DNA of 64,000 bases from contig NZ_JAEIOJ010000006.1 of assembly GCF_016464305.1 (NCBI RefSeq), forward strand, positions 248,001 to 312,000, read 5' to 3'. The stretch comes from Umezawaea beigongshangensis. Its GTDB lineage: Bacteria; Actinomycetota; Actinomycetes; Mycobacteriales; Pseudonocardiaceae. The position numbers were made by a program, and so were the translations under genes. Positions 1 to 8,117 of this stretch are shown in pieces (the first letter of the stretch is position 1; the number at the start of each line of letters is the position of its first letter). The notes beneath the pieces are model-generated. The model worked only from the letters and a program-made list of their open reading frames with translations, ran no database searches and was not told where the DNA came from.

Positions 1-31
1 TCCATCGTTCTCCATCCACGTCGACGAGAAC

Positions 32-48
32 AGGCCCGGAACGGGCCT
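32..48. terminator. Short perfect hairpin, probable terminator
   Basis: AGGCCCG (32-38) pairs with CGGGCCT (42-48) around a GAA loop. It probably ends a gene lying left of the window. No T-run follows, which is usual for actinobacterial terminators. Confidence 0.45.
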
Positions 49-146
49 TCGGGAGATCAGATCGGGAACGGGGGCCGGAAGAGACCGCGTGAGAACAGGC
101 GTCCCCCGACGATAGGGGCGCGCGCGTCGTCCCGCGGCGAAGACGC

Positions 147-169
147 CGTCCGTTCCGGTGGAACGGACG
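147..169. terminator. 10-bp perfect stem-loop
   Basis: CGTCCGTTCC (147-156) pairs with GGAACGGACG (160-169) around a GGT loop. A stem this tight outside any gene is most simply a terminator. Because it is symmetric, a protein-binding operator cannot be excluded. Confidence 0.45.
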
Positions 170-703
170 ACCTGGGCGTGGCTGTCTTCGGTCCTGCGAG
201 TTCTGCCGTTTTTCGCGTCGACCACCTGCAACTTATGCATGGTTACGACGAAAGTGAAGGGCCAAGCGGGTTAACGGACCGGACATCCGTTGTCACATTT
301 CGCGACGTCCGTCTGGTCGTCCCGCGCGGTCCGGTTCCCGGCGAACCCGCGGCGGTCCTGCGCCGTGCGGATGGCCGCGCCCACCACCGGGGCTGACGCC
401 CTCGCGCGTCCGCACCCGCGAGGCGTCCCTGCCGCGGGGCGACCCGCTCCTGATCGTCGGCGCGGGCGCTGTCCTCGCCGGTGCGGCGCCCGTGCCCGGT
501 GGCGCGGGCGAGCTGGTCCTCCGGATGCGCCGCGCCGGTCACCTCCGAGCGGGTCCGGCGCGCACGTATCCAGCGGCGTCCTCACCCCTCCTGCTCCACG
601 TCGGGGTCGCTCGGTGGGGAGCCGTGCGCCCCGGCCACGGGAGATCCGGCGCACCGCATCGCCGACGGGCCGCGGCGCGCCCCGACCGCCAGGGGGAAGC
701 TCG

Positions 704-2557
704 ATGACAGACCTCGTCAGCAGGTCCGCGCCCGCGTTAGCGGGGCCCACGTTCGGACTCACCAAGTTCCTCGACCCGCTGCGGGTGCCGCCGGTGATCC
801 GGCCCCACTCGTGGTGGCACCAGGACGCGCTCACGATGACCGCGGTGCGCACGACCACGCGGCTGCACTCGCAGCTGCCGGCCACGACGGTGTGGGCCTA
901 CGACGGGCACTTTCCCGGACCCACCGTCGAGGTCCGCAGCGGGCGGCAGCTGCGGGTCTCCTGGGCCAACGAGATCGCGGGGAAGATCCCGCTGGTCGCC
1001 GTGCGGGCGCCGATCGCGTCGGCGCCGCAGAACAGCCCCGGCTTCCGCGACCCGGACGGCTCGCTGCCCGCCGGGGTGTCGCTGATCGACGGGGTGGCCG
1101 ACCTGCCGGCGTGGACCGTGGTCCACCTGCACGGGGCCCTCACCGGCGGCGGCAACGACGGCTGGGCCCACAACGCGGTGCTCCGGGACGCCGCGCAGCT
1201 GGCGGAGTACCCGAACCAGCAGCAGGCCACGACGCTCTGGTACCACGACCACGCGATGGCGATCACCCGCTTCACCGTTCACGCGGGACTGGCCGGGACG
1301 TACCTCGTCCGCGACGAGGAGGAGGCCTCGCTCGACCTTCCCTCGGGTGCGCACGAGGTGCCGCTGATGATCACCGACCGCAACCTCGACACCGACGCGA
1401 CCGGTGCCCTCACCGGCCAGCTGCTCTACAAGGTCCCCTTCGTCACCACGGCGACCGGCGAGGTGCTGCACCTGCCGTTCACCGGACCGTTCACGCTGGT
1501 CAACGGGGTGATCTGGCCGCACCTGAACGTCGAGGCGCGGTGGTACCGCTTCCGCGTGGTCAACGCCTCCAACTCGCGCTTCTACCGGCTGCGCCTGGTC
1601 GACGACGAGACCGGCGCCCCGCTGGACCACGCCGTCCACCAGATCGGCACGGACGGCGGCCTGCTGCCCGCGCCCGCGCCGCTGCCGTCCGGCGGCCTGA
1701 CCGTCGCCCCGGCCGAGCGGGCCGACCTGCTGATCGACTTCTCGACGCTGCGCGGCACGCGGGTGCGGCTGACCAACACGCACCCGAGCGCGGCTCCCGA
1801 GCCCGACGTGATGCAGTTCCGGGTGGAGAACCGCGAGCGGCACGACCGGTTCCGGCTGCCGAAGCGGCTGTCGACCTCCTACGTGCGACTGCACCACGGC
1901 ACCACGGTCCCCGAGGAGCACGACCACGTCTTCGTCGCGCTGGTCCCTCCCGGCTCGGCGGGGGAGGGGCACCCGCAGATGTGGGAGCTCCAGGAGATCA
2001 CCGACCCGGAGCAGATCCCCACCACGCTGCCCGCGGCGGGGATCGTCCAGCTCACCGACCCCGCCACGGGCCGGGTGCGCACGTTCGAGCGGGTCGCCAG
2101 CCTGTTCGACGACACCACGAGCATCTTCGTCGACCACGGCCGCTGGGCGGTGTGGAACTTCGTGCACCTCGGCGGTCCCGCCCACCCCATGCACGTGCAC
2201 ATGAGCCAGTTCCAGGCCCTCACCCGCACCGCCTACCCGCTGGACCAGGCGACGGGCGCCGTCGCGGGCTTCGACGTCGCCACCGGCGGCACCGTCGCAC
2301 CGCTGCCCGTGCCCGGTCCCGGCAGGCCGCTGGACCCGCAGGAGGAGGGCTGGAAGGACACCTACCAGGTCGGCGCGGGCGAGTGGCTGACCATCGCGGG
2401 CCACTTCGAGGGCGCGACGGGCAACTTCATGTACCACTGCCACATCCTCGACCACGAGGACGAGGGCATGATGCGCCCCTTCGTCGTCATGCCCGCCGAG
2501 GCCGCTCGCTTCCACGTGCACCGCTTCGGCGGCGGGCACCACCACGGCGCCACCTGA
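704..2557 (+). CDS. Multicopper oxidase, phenoxazinone synthase/CotA-like
   Basis: A 617-residue laccase-like enzyme that should couple one-electron oxidation of phenols, aminophenols or metals to reduction of O2 to water. The copper motifs are visible in order: HLHG (141-144), WYHDHAM (179-185), HPMHVH (494-499) and YHCHILDHEDEG (577-588) with the type-1 cysteine and a methionine ligand nearby. Length and motif spacing fit the PhsA/bilirubin oxidase/CotA subgroup. The open frame extends upstream to 290, but ATG 704 has an AGGGGG ribosome site 8 bases before it and begins the conserved sequence. I see no Tat or Sec signal, so it is probably cytoplasmic or spore-associated. The C-terminal tail is histidine-rich (GGGHHHGAT). 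It stands alone, closed by a strong terminator; its substrate cannot be read from the sequence. Confidence 0.93.
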   Translation: MTDLVSRSAPALAGPTFGLTKFLDPLRVPPVIRPHSWWHQDALTMTAVRTTTRLHSQLPATTVWAYDGHFPGPTVEVRSGRQLRVSWANEIAGKIPLVAVRAPIASAPQNSPGFRDPDGSLPAGVSLIDGVADLPAWTVVHLHGALTGGGNDGWAHNAVLRDAAQLAEYPNQQQATTLWYHDHAMAITRFTVHAGLAGTYLVRDEEEASLDLPSGAHEVPLMITDRNLDTDATGALTGQLLYKVPFVTTATGEVLHLPFTGPFTLVNGVIWPHLNVEARWYRFRVVNASNSRFYRLRLVDDETGAPLDHAVHQIGTDGGLLPAPAPLPSGGLTVAPAERADLLIDFSTLRGTRVRLTNTHPSAAPEPDVMQFRVENRERHDRFRLPKRLSTSYVRLHHGTTVPEEHDHVFVALVPPGSAGEGHPQMWELQEITDPEQIPTTLPAAGIVQLTDPATGRVRTFERVASLFDDTTSIFVDHGRWAVWNFVHLGGPAHPMHVHMSQFQALTRTAYPLDQATGAVAGFDVATGGTVAPLPVPGPGRPLDPQEEGWKDTYQVGAGEWLTIAGHFEGATGNFMYHCHILDHEDEGMMRPFVVMPAEAARFHVHRFGGGHHHGAT

Positions 2558-2566
2558 TCGGGACGC

Positions 2567-2599
2567 CCGCGGCGACCCCCGGACCAGGGGTCGCCGCGG
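2567..2599. terminator. Terminator of the multicopper oxidase gene
   Basis: A perfect 13-bp GC-rich stem, CCGCGGCGACCCC (2567-2579) with GGGGTCGCCGCGG (2587-2599), 7-base loop, begins 9 bases after the stop codon. Confidence 0.8.
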
Positions 2600-2702
2600 C
2601 GCGGCTCGCCCGCGCCGACGAGCACGGCCGCGCCCGGCCCGCTCGACCTCGGGCGGGCCGACCGGGAGCCGGGTCCCGGCTCCCGCAGGTGCTCCTCCGC
2701 CG

Positions 2703-3179
2703 TCAGCCGGGCCGGTCCTCGTCGGCCAGCTTGGCGGTCAGGTCGTCCACCGCGCGCCCGAGCAGACGGACGAGGTCCTGCCGGTCCTCCTGCGACCAGT
2801 CGGTCATGGCCTCGGCGAACCAGCCGAACACGGACCGCGTGTAGCGCTCGCTGACCTCCCTCCCCCCTGCGGTCGGCTCGATCAGGCGGACCCGCTGGTC
2901 GAGGGGGTCGGCGATCCGGTGGACCAGGCCGCGCTGTTCGAGCGCCTGCACCTGCCGTGTGGCGTGCGGTCCCGCGACCTGCATCCGGGTGGCGATCTCG
3001 CCGATCCGCAGCGGCCGGTCGGCCAGCGCGATCAGGACGAGGGCACCCATGGCCGGACGCTCCAGGGACACCCCGGCTTCGGTCGTGGCCCGCTCGTACA
3101 CGCGTCCGCGGTTCACCACGGCGTTGAGCTGCGCCAGGCGGGGAAGCAACGACGCGAACTGGTCGTCCTGGGACTCCAC
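2703..3179 (-). CDS. MarR family transcriptional repressor
   Basis: About 158 residues with the winged-helix core of MarR proteins: the recognition region reads MQVAGPHATRQVQALEQRGL, followed by a wing with DQRVRLIEPTAGG. Such dimers bind palindromes and release DNA when they bind small aromatic or oxidised ligands. The first in-frame GTG (3185) touches the AAGGAG ribosome site, so the GTG at 3179, spaced 7 bases from it, is the better start. It is divergent from the flavin monooxygenase at 3303, and the shared 120-base gap holds two palindromes that are its likely operators. It therefore probably represses both itself and the monooxygenase. Confidence 0.9.
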   Translation of the reverse strand: MESQDDQFASLLPRLAQLNAVVNRGRVYERATTEAGVSLERPAMGALVLIALADRPLRIGEIATRMQVAGPHATRQVQALEQRGLVHRIADPLDQRVRLIEPTAGGREVSERYTRSVFGWFAEAMTDWSQEDRQDLVRLLGRAVDDLTAKLADEDRPG

Positions 3180-3191
3180 GGCCACTCCTTG

Positions 3192-3211
3192 TTGATTACC
3201 TAACTTAGGTA
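3192..3211. promoter_or_regulatory. MarR-type operator, copy 1
   Basis: TTGATTACCTAACTTAGGTA contains the perfect 15-bp palindrome TACCTAA-C-TTAGGTA (3197-3211). It lies directly against the MarR ribosome site. The second copy at 3267-3286 is its reverse complement with one mismatch. Confidence 0.85.
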
Positions 3212-3266
3212 TATTATTCGGGGGGGAACACGACGCCGCGCGGGGTTCGCGCGGCGCGAAACATCC

Positions 3267-3286
3267 TACCTAAATTAGGTAATCAA
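3267..3286. promoter_or_regulatory. MarR-type operator, copy 2
   Basis: TACCTAAATTAGGTAATCAA is copy 1 in inverted orientation, with TACCTAA-A-TTAGGTA (3267-3281) as core. It lies 16 bases before the GTG of the monooxygenase, where a bound repressor would block transcription. Confidence 0.85.
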
Positions 3287-3302
3287 CCGAGGGGAACGAA
3301 CT

Positions 3303-4505
3303 GTGGGGACGTCATCGCCGAAGCGGAGCGTGCTGATCTCCGGCGCCAGCATCGCCGGGCCCGCGCTGGCCCACCAGCTCCACGCGCACGGCTTCGAGGT
3401 CACGGTCGTGGAGCGCGCGAGCGCGGTGCGCGGCGGGGGCTACCCGATCGACGTGCGCGGCACCGCCGTCGAGGTCGTCGAGCGGATGGGCCTGCTCCCG
3501 CGGCTGCGGGCCGCGCACATCGACACCCGCCACATCACCTTCCTCGACGCCGGCGGCTCGGTGATCGCCTCGGTGACGCCCGAGGCGATCACCGGCGGGG
3601 CCGCGGGGCGCGACGTCGAACTGCCGCGCGGAGAACTCGCCGCGGCGCTGCACGACGCCGTGCGCGACGACGTCGAATTCCTGTTCGGCGACTCGATCGC
3701 CACGCTGCGCGACGACGGCGAGCACGTGGACGTGACCTTCCGCAGCGGGCTGGAGCGCACGTTCGACCTGGTCGTCGGAGCCGACGGGCTGCACTCCGGC
3801 ACCAGGGAGCTGATCTTCGGTCCCGAGGAGCCGTTCCACCGCTACCTCGACCGCTGCTTCGCCGGGTTCACGATGCCCAACCACCTCGGGCTCTCCCACG
3901 GTGGCCTGGTCCTCAACACACCGGGGCGGGCGGCCGTCCTCTACGCGCCCGGCGACAGCGACGTGCTGCACGCCTTCCTGACCTTCGTCAGGTCCGAGCC
4001 CCCGTTCGACGCGTTCGCCGACCCCGGCGCGCAGCGGGACCTCGTGGCGTCGGTCTTCGCCGACGGCGGGTGGGAGGTCCCGCGGATGGTCGAGGCGATG
4101 CGCGCGGCCCCCGACCTGTTCTTCGACGTCGTCAGCCAGATCCACCTGCCGCGGTGGTCGAGCGGCCGGGTGGCCCTCGTCGGCGACGCGGCGCACGCGC
4201 CGTCGTTCCTGTCCGGGCAGGGGTCGAGCATCGCGCTGGTCGGGGCGTACGTGCTCGCCGGCGAGCTGGCGAGCACGAGCGACCACCGGGCCGCCTTCAC
4301 CGCCTACGAGGCGCGCGTCCGGCCGTTCGTCGAGCGGAACCAGGCGCTCGCCCACGCCGGCGGCGCCCGGCTCGTTCCCCGCACCGCCGAGGAGCTGGCG
4401 CTGCGCGACGAGGCGCTGCGCGCCGCGTCGGCCGCCCCGTCCGGCGACGAGGAGCAGGACGTCCACTCGTCGCTCGACCTGCCGGACCACGTGCTCCCCT
4501 GCTGA
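3303..4505 (+). CDS. FAD-dependent monooxygenase (PHBH/TetX-like group)
   Basis: A 400-residue single-component flavoprotein hydroxylase. The N-terminal dinucleotide fold is VLISGASIAG (10-19), with serine at the usual middle glycine as in many relatives; the DG motif VVGADGLHSG is near 157-166 and the FAD-ribityl motif LVGDAAHAPSFLSGQG starts near 292. These enzymes use NAD(P)H and O2 to hydroxylate aromatic or polyketide-like compounds and sometimes inactivate drugs. GTG 3303 follows an AGGGGA ribosome site. The divergent MarR gene and paired operators make it a ligand-inducible detoxification or catabolic unit. The substrate is unknown. The last 40 residues are a poorly conserved acidic tail. 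Confidence 0.9.
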   Translation: MGTSSPKRSVLISGASIAGPALAHQLHAHGFEVTVVERASAVRGGGYPIDVRGTAVEVVERMGLLPRLRAAHIDTRHITFLDAGGSVIASVTPEAITGGAAGRDVELPRGELAAALHDAVRDDVEFLFGDSIATLRDDGEHVDVTFRSGLERTFDLVVGADGLHSGTRELIFGPEEPFHRYLDRCFAGFTMPNHLGLSHGGLVLNTPGRAAVLYAPGDSDVLHAFLTFVRSEPPFDAFADPGAQRDLVASVFADGGWEVPRMVEAMRAAPDLFFDVVSQIHLPRWSSGRVALVGDAAHAPSFLSGQGSSIALVGAYVLAGELASTSDHRAAFTAYEARVRPFVERNQALAHAGGARLVPRTAEELALRDEALRAASAAPSGDEEQDVHSSLDLPDHVLPC

Positions 4506-4517
4506 CGGCCGCCCGGC

Positions 4518-6104
4518 TCAGCGGACGGTGGCCCGCTGACGTGCCGCCGCCCGCCGCAGCAGGGGGGACCGGCCGCCGTTGGGCACCGTCCACAGGTCGT
4601 GGCCGCGCACACCCCACCGCGCCAGCAGGGCGTTCGCCGCGGCCAGGCCGGTCGTGGCCGCCCGTTCCATCAGCGCCACCGGCAGGTCGATCCGCACCAG
4701 GTCACCGGCCAGCACGAGATCCGGGTCCGGGGTGCGGACCGTGGGCCTGCCCTCGAACGCGCCGGGGGAGAACAGCGGGCAGTCCGCCCGCACCACGTGC
4801 TCCACGTGCCGCACGACGGCCCCGCGCAGCTCGGGGAACACCGACCGCATCTCCTCGGCCATCTCCTCCGCCACGACGGCCGGATCGGCGTCCTGCGGCA
4901 GCGCGTAGGCGTGCAGCTCCACCACCGAACCGCCGGTGTCGGCACGCCACCGCGCCGCCTCGTCCTCGAACAGGTCGAGCACGCTGATGTTGTCCAGGTG
5001 CCGGAACCCGCTCGTGCCCAGGAACGGCGGCCGGTCCGGACCGGCCGGGGTGTCCAGCCAGTAGCGGCTGACCAGGAACGGCGGCGCGGTGCGCAGCGCG
5101 TCGACCGACGCCCGCCACGGCGCGTCGCCCAGCCGCGGCGACCGCGCCACGAGGCCGCGCAGCCCGGAGGTGTCCAGCGCCAGCACCACGGCGTCGAACT
5201 CCTCGGCGTCGGCCCCCTGGTCCGCGCCGTCGGCGCGGACCAGGAACCGGCCGTCCGCGTCCCGCTCGACCGCGTCCACCGGTGTGCTGGTGCGCACGTC
5301 CGCGCCGAGCCCGGTGAGGTGACGGCGCAGCGGACCCCAGAGCGTCTCCGGGTACGGGGAGCGCGGCACGTCGAACAGCAGGCCCTCGCTGGACCCCAGG
5401 AAGTAGATGTGGAACATCGTCGCCAGCTCCGCCGCGGACAGGTCGGCCGGGTGCGCGAAGAAGCTGCGGGAGAACACCTCGAACGCCAGGTGCCTGGCCG
5501 CTTCGGGGAAGCGGATCTCGCGCAGGAACGCCGAGGCGTCCACCGAGTCGAACTCGCGGTAGGTGCCGGGCACCGACACGTCGAACAGCGACGTGGCCGC
5601 CGAGGTGTTCATGCCGGCGAGGCCGCGCAGGGTGAAGGTGTCGCTGCGCAGCACGAACGACGCGACGTTCCACGGCGGGGTGCGCGGCAGCTTCGCGAAG
5701 CTCTCCGTCGTGCCGTCGTGGTGCCGCAGCGGGTAGTCGGCCACGGGCCGCAGCAGCGACAGGTCCGGGTCCACGCGCCGCAGCAGCTCCCGCAGGTTGT
5801 AGTACTGGCGGAAGAAGGCGTGGAAACCGCGCGTCATCGTCGCCGCCGAGCCGTCGGCGTGCGTCACCGGCCAGCCCAGCAACCGGCCGCCGAGGTCGGC
5901 CTCGCGCTCGAACAGCGTCACCGCGACACCGCGCTCGGCCAGGCCCACCGCGGCGGCCGTTCCGGCGATGCCACCGCCGACCACGGCCACCCTCGGGGCG
6001 CGGTCCAGGTGGCCGGTGTCGGACAGGCCGGGTGCGGCGGGGAGCGCGACGGCGCGGCGGTCGCGACCGGGAACGGGAGAGCGCGTGCCGCGCGGCTGCT
6101 GCAT
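4518..6104 (-). CDS. CrtU-like carotenoid desaturase/methyltransferase (FAD)
   Basis: A 528-residue FAD protein of the amine-oxidase/phytoene desaturase superfamily. It has VAVVGGGIAGTAAA (39-52) followed by ERE..LGGR, and the stretches RGFHAFFRQYYNLR and FEVFSRSFFAHP that I associate with CrtU, the enzyme that desaturates and methyl-shifts a beta-ionone ring into an aromatic ring. ATG 6104 was chosen because upstream codons run into the divergent promoter and lack conservation. It is divergent from cruF, 79 bases away, and converges on the monooxygenase with a 12-base gap. In context its likely substrate is a monocyclic carotene. Assignment to CrtU rather than another CrtI-superfamily member is from remembered similarity. 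Confidence 0.78.
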   Translation of the reverse strand: MQQPRGTRSPVPGRDRRAVALPAAPGLSDTGHLDRAPRVAVVGGGIAGTAAAVGLAERGVAVTLFEREADLGGRLLGWPVTHADGSAATMTRGFHAFFRQYYNLRELLRRVDPDLSLLRPVADYPLRHHDGTTESFAKLPRTPPWNVASFVLRSDTFTLRGLAGMNTSAATSLFDVSVPGTYREFDSVDASAFLREIRFPEAARHLAFEVFSRSFFAHPADLSAAELATMFHIYFLGSSEGLLFDVPRSPYPETLWGPLRRHLTGLGADVRTSTPVDAVERDADGRFLVRADGADQGADAEEFDAVVLALDTSGLRGLVARSPRLGDAPWRASVDALRTAPPFLVSRYWLDTPAGPDRPPFLGTSGFRHLDNISVLDLFEDEAARWRADTGGSVVELHAYALPQDADPAVVAEEMAEEMRSVFPELRGAVVRHVEHVVRADCPLFSPGAFEGRPTVRTPDPDLVLAGDLVRIDLPVALMERAATTGLAAANALLARWGVRGHDLWTVPNGGRSPLLRRAAARQRATVR

Positions 6105-6183
6105 CCGCGCAGTCTTCCAGCGGCACAACGGTCCCGCACGACGGCGAGCACTCGTCGTGCCGACCCGGCCCGCTGCACCTAGC

Positions 6184-7002
6184 GTGATCGCCGTGCTGTC
6201 CTCCCGTCCCCTCGTCCGGGCCCTCGCACCTCCGCTGCCGCGCGCCACCGCGCTGGCGGCGTGGCTGCTCGGAGCCGGCACCGTGCTGTCGCAGATCGTC
6301 TACTCGACGACCGAGCCCGCCGAGCGCACGCCGCTGACCGTGTTGACCGTGCTGACCTTCTGCGCGGCCTCGGTGCTGGACGCCTGGACGCGCTGCGGGG
6401 CGAGGGCCGCGCTGGCGCTGGTGGCCGTCGCGGGCGGCGGGGGACTGCTGGCCGAGGTCGTGGGCCTGCACACCGGGGTGCCGTTCGGCGACTACGGCTA
6501 CACCGACGCCCTGGGCGCGTCCGTGCTCGGCGTTCCGGTGGTCGTGCCGCTGGCGTGGGTGATGATGGCGTGGCCAGCGCTGCTGGTGGGGCGGGCGCTC
6601 GCCGGGAACCGGGTGATCTCGGTGCTGGTCGCGGCCTGGGCGCTGGCGGCGTGGGACGTGTTCCTCGACCCGCAGATGGTCGACGCGGGCTACTGGACGT
6701 GGTCCGCGCCGGAGCCGTCGCTGCCCGGCGTGGACGGGGTGCCGCTGACGAACTTCGCCGGGTGGCTGCTGGTCGCGGTGGGAATCCAGGCCGCGCTGCG
6801 CGCGCTCGTGCCGCCCGCGACCGGCAGGCCGCTGACGCTGCGCTCCGGACCGGCGCCCGTGCTCTACGTGTGGACGTGGTTCTCCTCGGTGTGGGCGCAC
6901 GCCGCCTTCTTCGACCGGCCCGCGGTGTCGCTCGTGGGCGGGCTGCTCATGGGCGCGGTGGCCGTTCCCTTCGCCGTCGCCGTGGTGCGGGGGCAGCGGT
7001 GA
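6184..7002 (+). CDS. cruF: CruF-like carotenoid 1',2'-hydratase, membrane protein
   Basis: About 272 residues of almost continuous hydrophobic helices, with the conserved polar loops of the CruF/DUF422 carotenoid biosynthesis family (GLHTGVPFGDYGYTDALG, WDVFLDPQMVDAGYWTW). CruF adds water to the terminal double bond of an acyclic carotenoid end, giving the hydroxyl that is later glycosylated. GTG 6184 lacks a ribosome site and follows CCTAGC, so translation may be leaderless; GTG 6193 is an alternative. The stop overlaps the next start as GTGA, so cruF, the glycosyltransferase and the desaturase form one tightly coupled operon. Confidence 0.85.
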   Translation: MIAVLSSRPLVRALAPPLPRATALAAWLLGAGTVLSQIVYSTTEPAERTPLTVLTVLTFCAASVLDAWTRCGARAALALVAVAGGGGLLAEVVGLHTGVPFGDYGYTDALGASVLGVPVVVPLAWVMMAWPALLVGRALAGNRVISVLVAAWALAAWDVFLDPQMVDAGYWTWSAPEPSLPGVDGVPLTNFAGWLLVAVGIQAALRALVPPATGRPLTLRSGPAPVLYVWTWFSSVWAHAAFFDRPAVSLVGGLLMGAVAVPFAVAVVRGQR

Positions 7003-8117
7003 GGGCGCGCGCCGCGGTGCGCGCCGCCGCCGTCGCCGCCGCGGCCGGGGCGCTGCACGCGCTGCGCAACGCGCGCGTCGTGCGCGTGCCGCCGCGCGAC
7101 CCCGCACCGCGCCCGGAGGCGGTGTCGGTCCTGCTGCCGCTGCGCGACGAGGCCCACCGGGTCGAACCCGCGCTGCGCTCGCTGCTCGCCCAGCGCGGCG
7201 TGGACGACCTGGAGGTCCTCGTCCTGGACGACTGCTCCACCGACGGCACCGCGGACGTCGTGCGGCGCGTCGCCGGCGCGGACCCGCGGGTGCGCCTGCT
7301 GACGGGCAGCCCGCCGCCGCCCGGAACGCTCGGCAAACCGCACGCCTGCGACCAGCTCGCACGCACGGCGCGCGGCGAGGTGCTGGTGTGCGTCGACGCC
7401 GACGTCGTCCTGGCTCCCGACGCGGTCGCCGCCGCGGTGACCCTGCTGCGCGACGCGGACCTGGACGCGGTGTCGCCGTTCCCCCGGCAGCTCGCAGACG
7501 GGGCCGCGGCCCGGCTCGTGCAGCCCCTGCTCCAGTGGTCCTGGCTGGTGCTGCTGCCCCTCGGCCTCGCCGAGCGCTCGCCCCGGCCGTCGCTGTCCGC
7601 GGCCAACGGGCAGTTCCTCGTGGTCGACGCGGCGGTGCTGCGGCGCTGCGGCGGGTTCCGCGCGGTGGCTGGCGAGGTCCTGGACGACATCGCGCTGGTC
7701 CGCGCGATCAAGAGCGCCGGCGGTCGCGCGGCGGTGGCCGACGGCAGCGAGATCGCGGTGTGCCGCATGTACGAGACGTGGCCGCAGCTGCGCGAGGGCT
7801 ACACCAAGTCCCTGTGGTCGGCCACCGGCTCGCCCGTCGCGGCGGGGGTGGTCTCCGCGCTGCTGCTGTGGGTGTGGGTGCTGCCCGCCGCGGCGGCGCT
7901 CACCGGTTCGCGCGCGGGCCTGGCCGGGTACGCCGCCGGGGTGCTCAGCCGGGTGGTGTCGGCACGCCGGACCGGTGGCCGGGCGTGGCCGGACGCCCTG
8001 GCGCACCCGGTCTCGGTGGCGGCGCTGGTGGGACTGATCGGCCGCTCCTGGTCCGCGCGCCGAGGCGGCCGCCTGCGCTGGAAGGGACGGGCGCTGCCGG
8101 GGGGTGCGCGCTCGTGA
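6999..8117 (+). CDS. GT2 family glycosyltransferase, carotenoid-associated
   Basis: A 372-residue GT-A enzyme. It has an N-terminal hydrophobic segment, the nucleotide-binding stretch LVLDDCSTDGT (74-84), the metal-binding DAD (133-135), a GGFR acceptor-loop motif, and C-terminal membrane helices around LLLWVWVLP. Sitting between a CruF-like hydratase and a desaturase, with GTGA overlaps on both sides, it most likely glycosylates the tertiary hydroxyl made by CruF (CruC/CrtX-type role). GT2 proteins annotated CrtQ occupy the same position in other actinobacterial clusters. The sugar donor cannot be deduced. Confidence 0.85.
   Translation: MRARAAVRAAAVAAAAGALHALRNARVVRVPPRDPAPRPEAVSVLLPLRDEAHRVEPALRSLLAQRGVDDLEVLVLDDCSTDGTADVVRRVAGADPRVRLLTGSPPPPGTLGKPHACDQLARTARGEVLVCVDADVVLAPDAVAAAVTLLRDADLDAVSPFPRQLADGAAARLVQPLLQWSWLVLLPLGLAERSPRPSLSAANGQFLVVDAAVLRRCGGFRAVAGEVLDDIALVRAIKSAGGRAAVADGSEIAVCRMYETWPQLREGYTKSLWSATGSPVAAGVVSALLLWVWVLPAAAALTGSRAGLAGYAAGVLSRVVSARRTGGRAWPDALAHPVSVAALVGLIGRSWSARRGGRLRWKGRALPGGARS

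Larger units (their letters stand above)
1..703. other. Intergenic region with terminator-like hairpins; no supported gene
   Basis: No reading frame here looks like a real gene; the open frames are GC-driven and mutually overlapping. The first 170 bases hold two perfect hairpins, listed separately, that look like the 3' end of a transcript entering from the left. From about 215 to 310 the sequence is richer in A/T and is the likeliest place for the promoter of the multicopper oxidase. Between about 380 and 560 one + frame reads with a protein-like flavour (DPLLIVGAGAVLAG near 448) but has no start, stop or family match I recognise; it could be a decayed fragment. Confidence 0.6.

Noticed and set aside
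271-885. A 204-codon - frame over the multicopper oxidase start
   Set aside because: No start signal, and it overlaps the N-terminus of a convincing gene; composition is Arg/Pro noise.
4599-6182. A 527-codon + frame opposite the CrtU-like gene
   Set aside because: The opposite strand carries the FAD motif and family signatures; this is a high-GC shadow.
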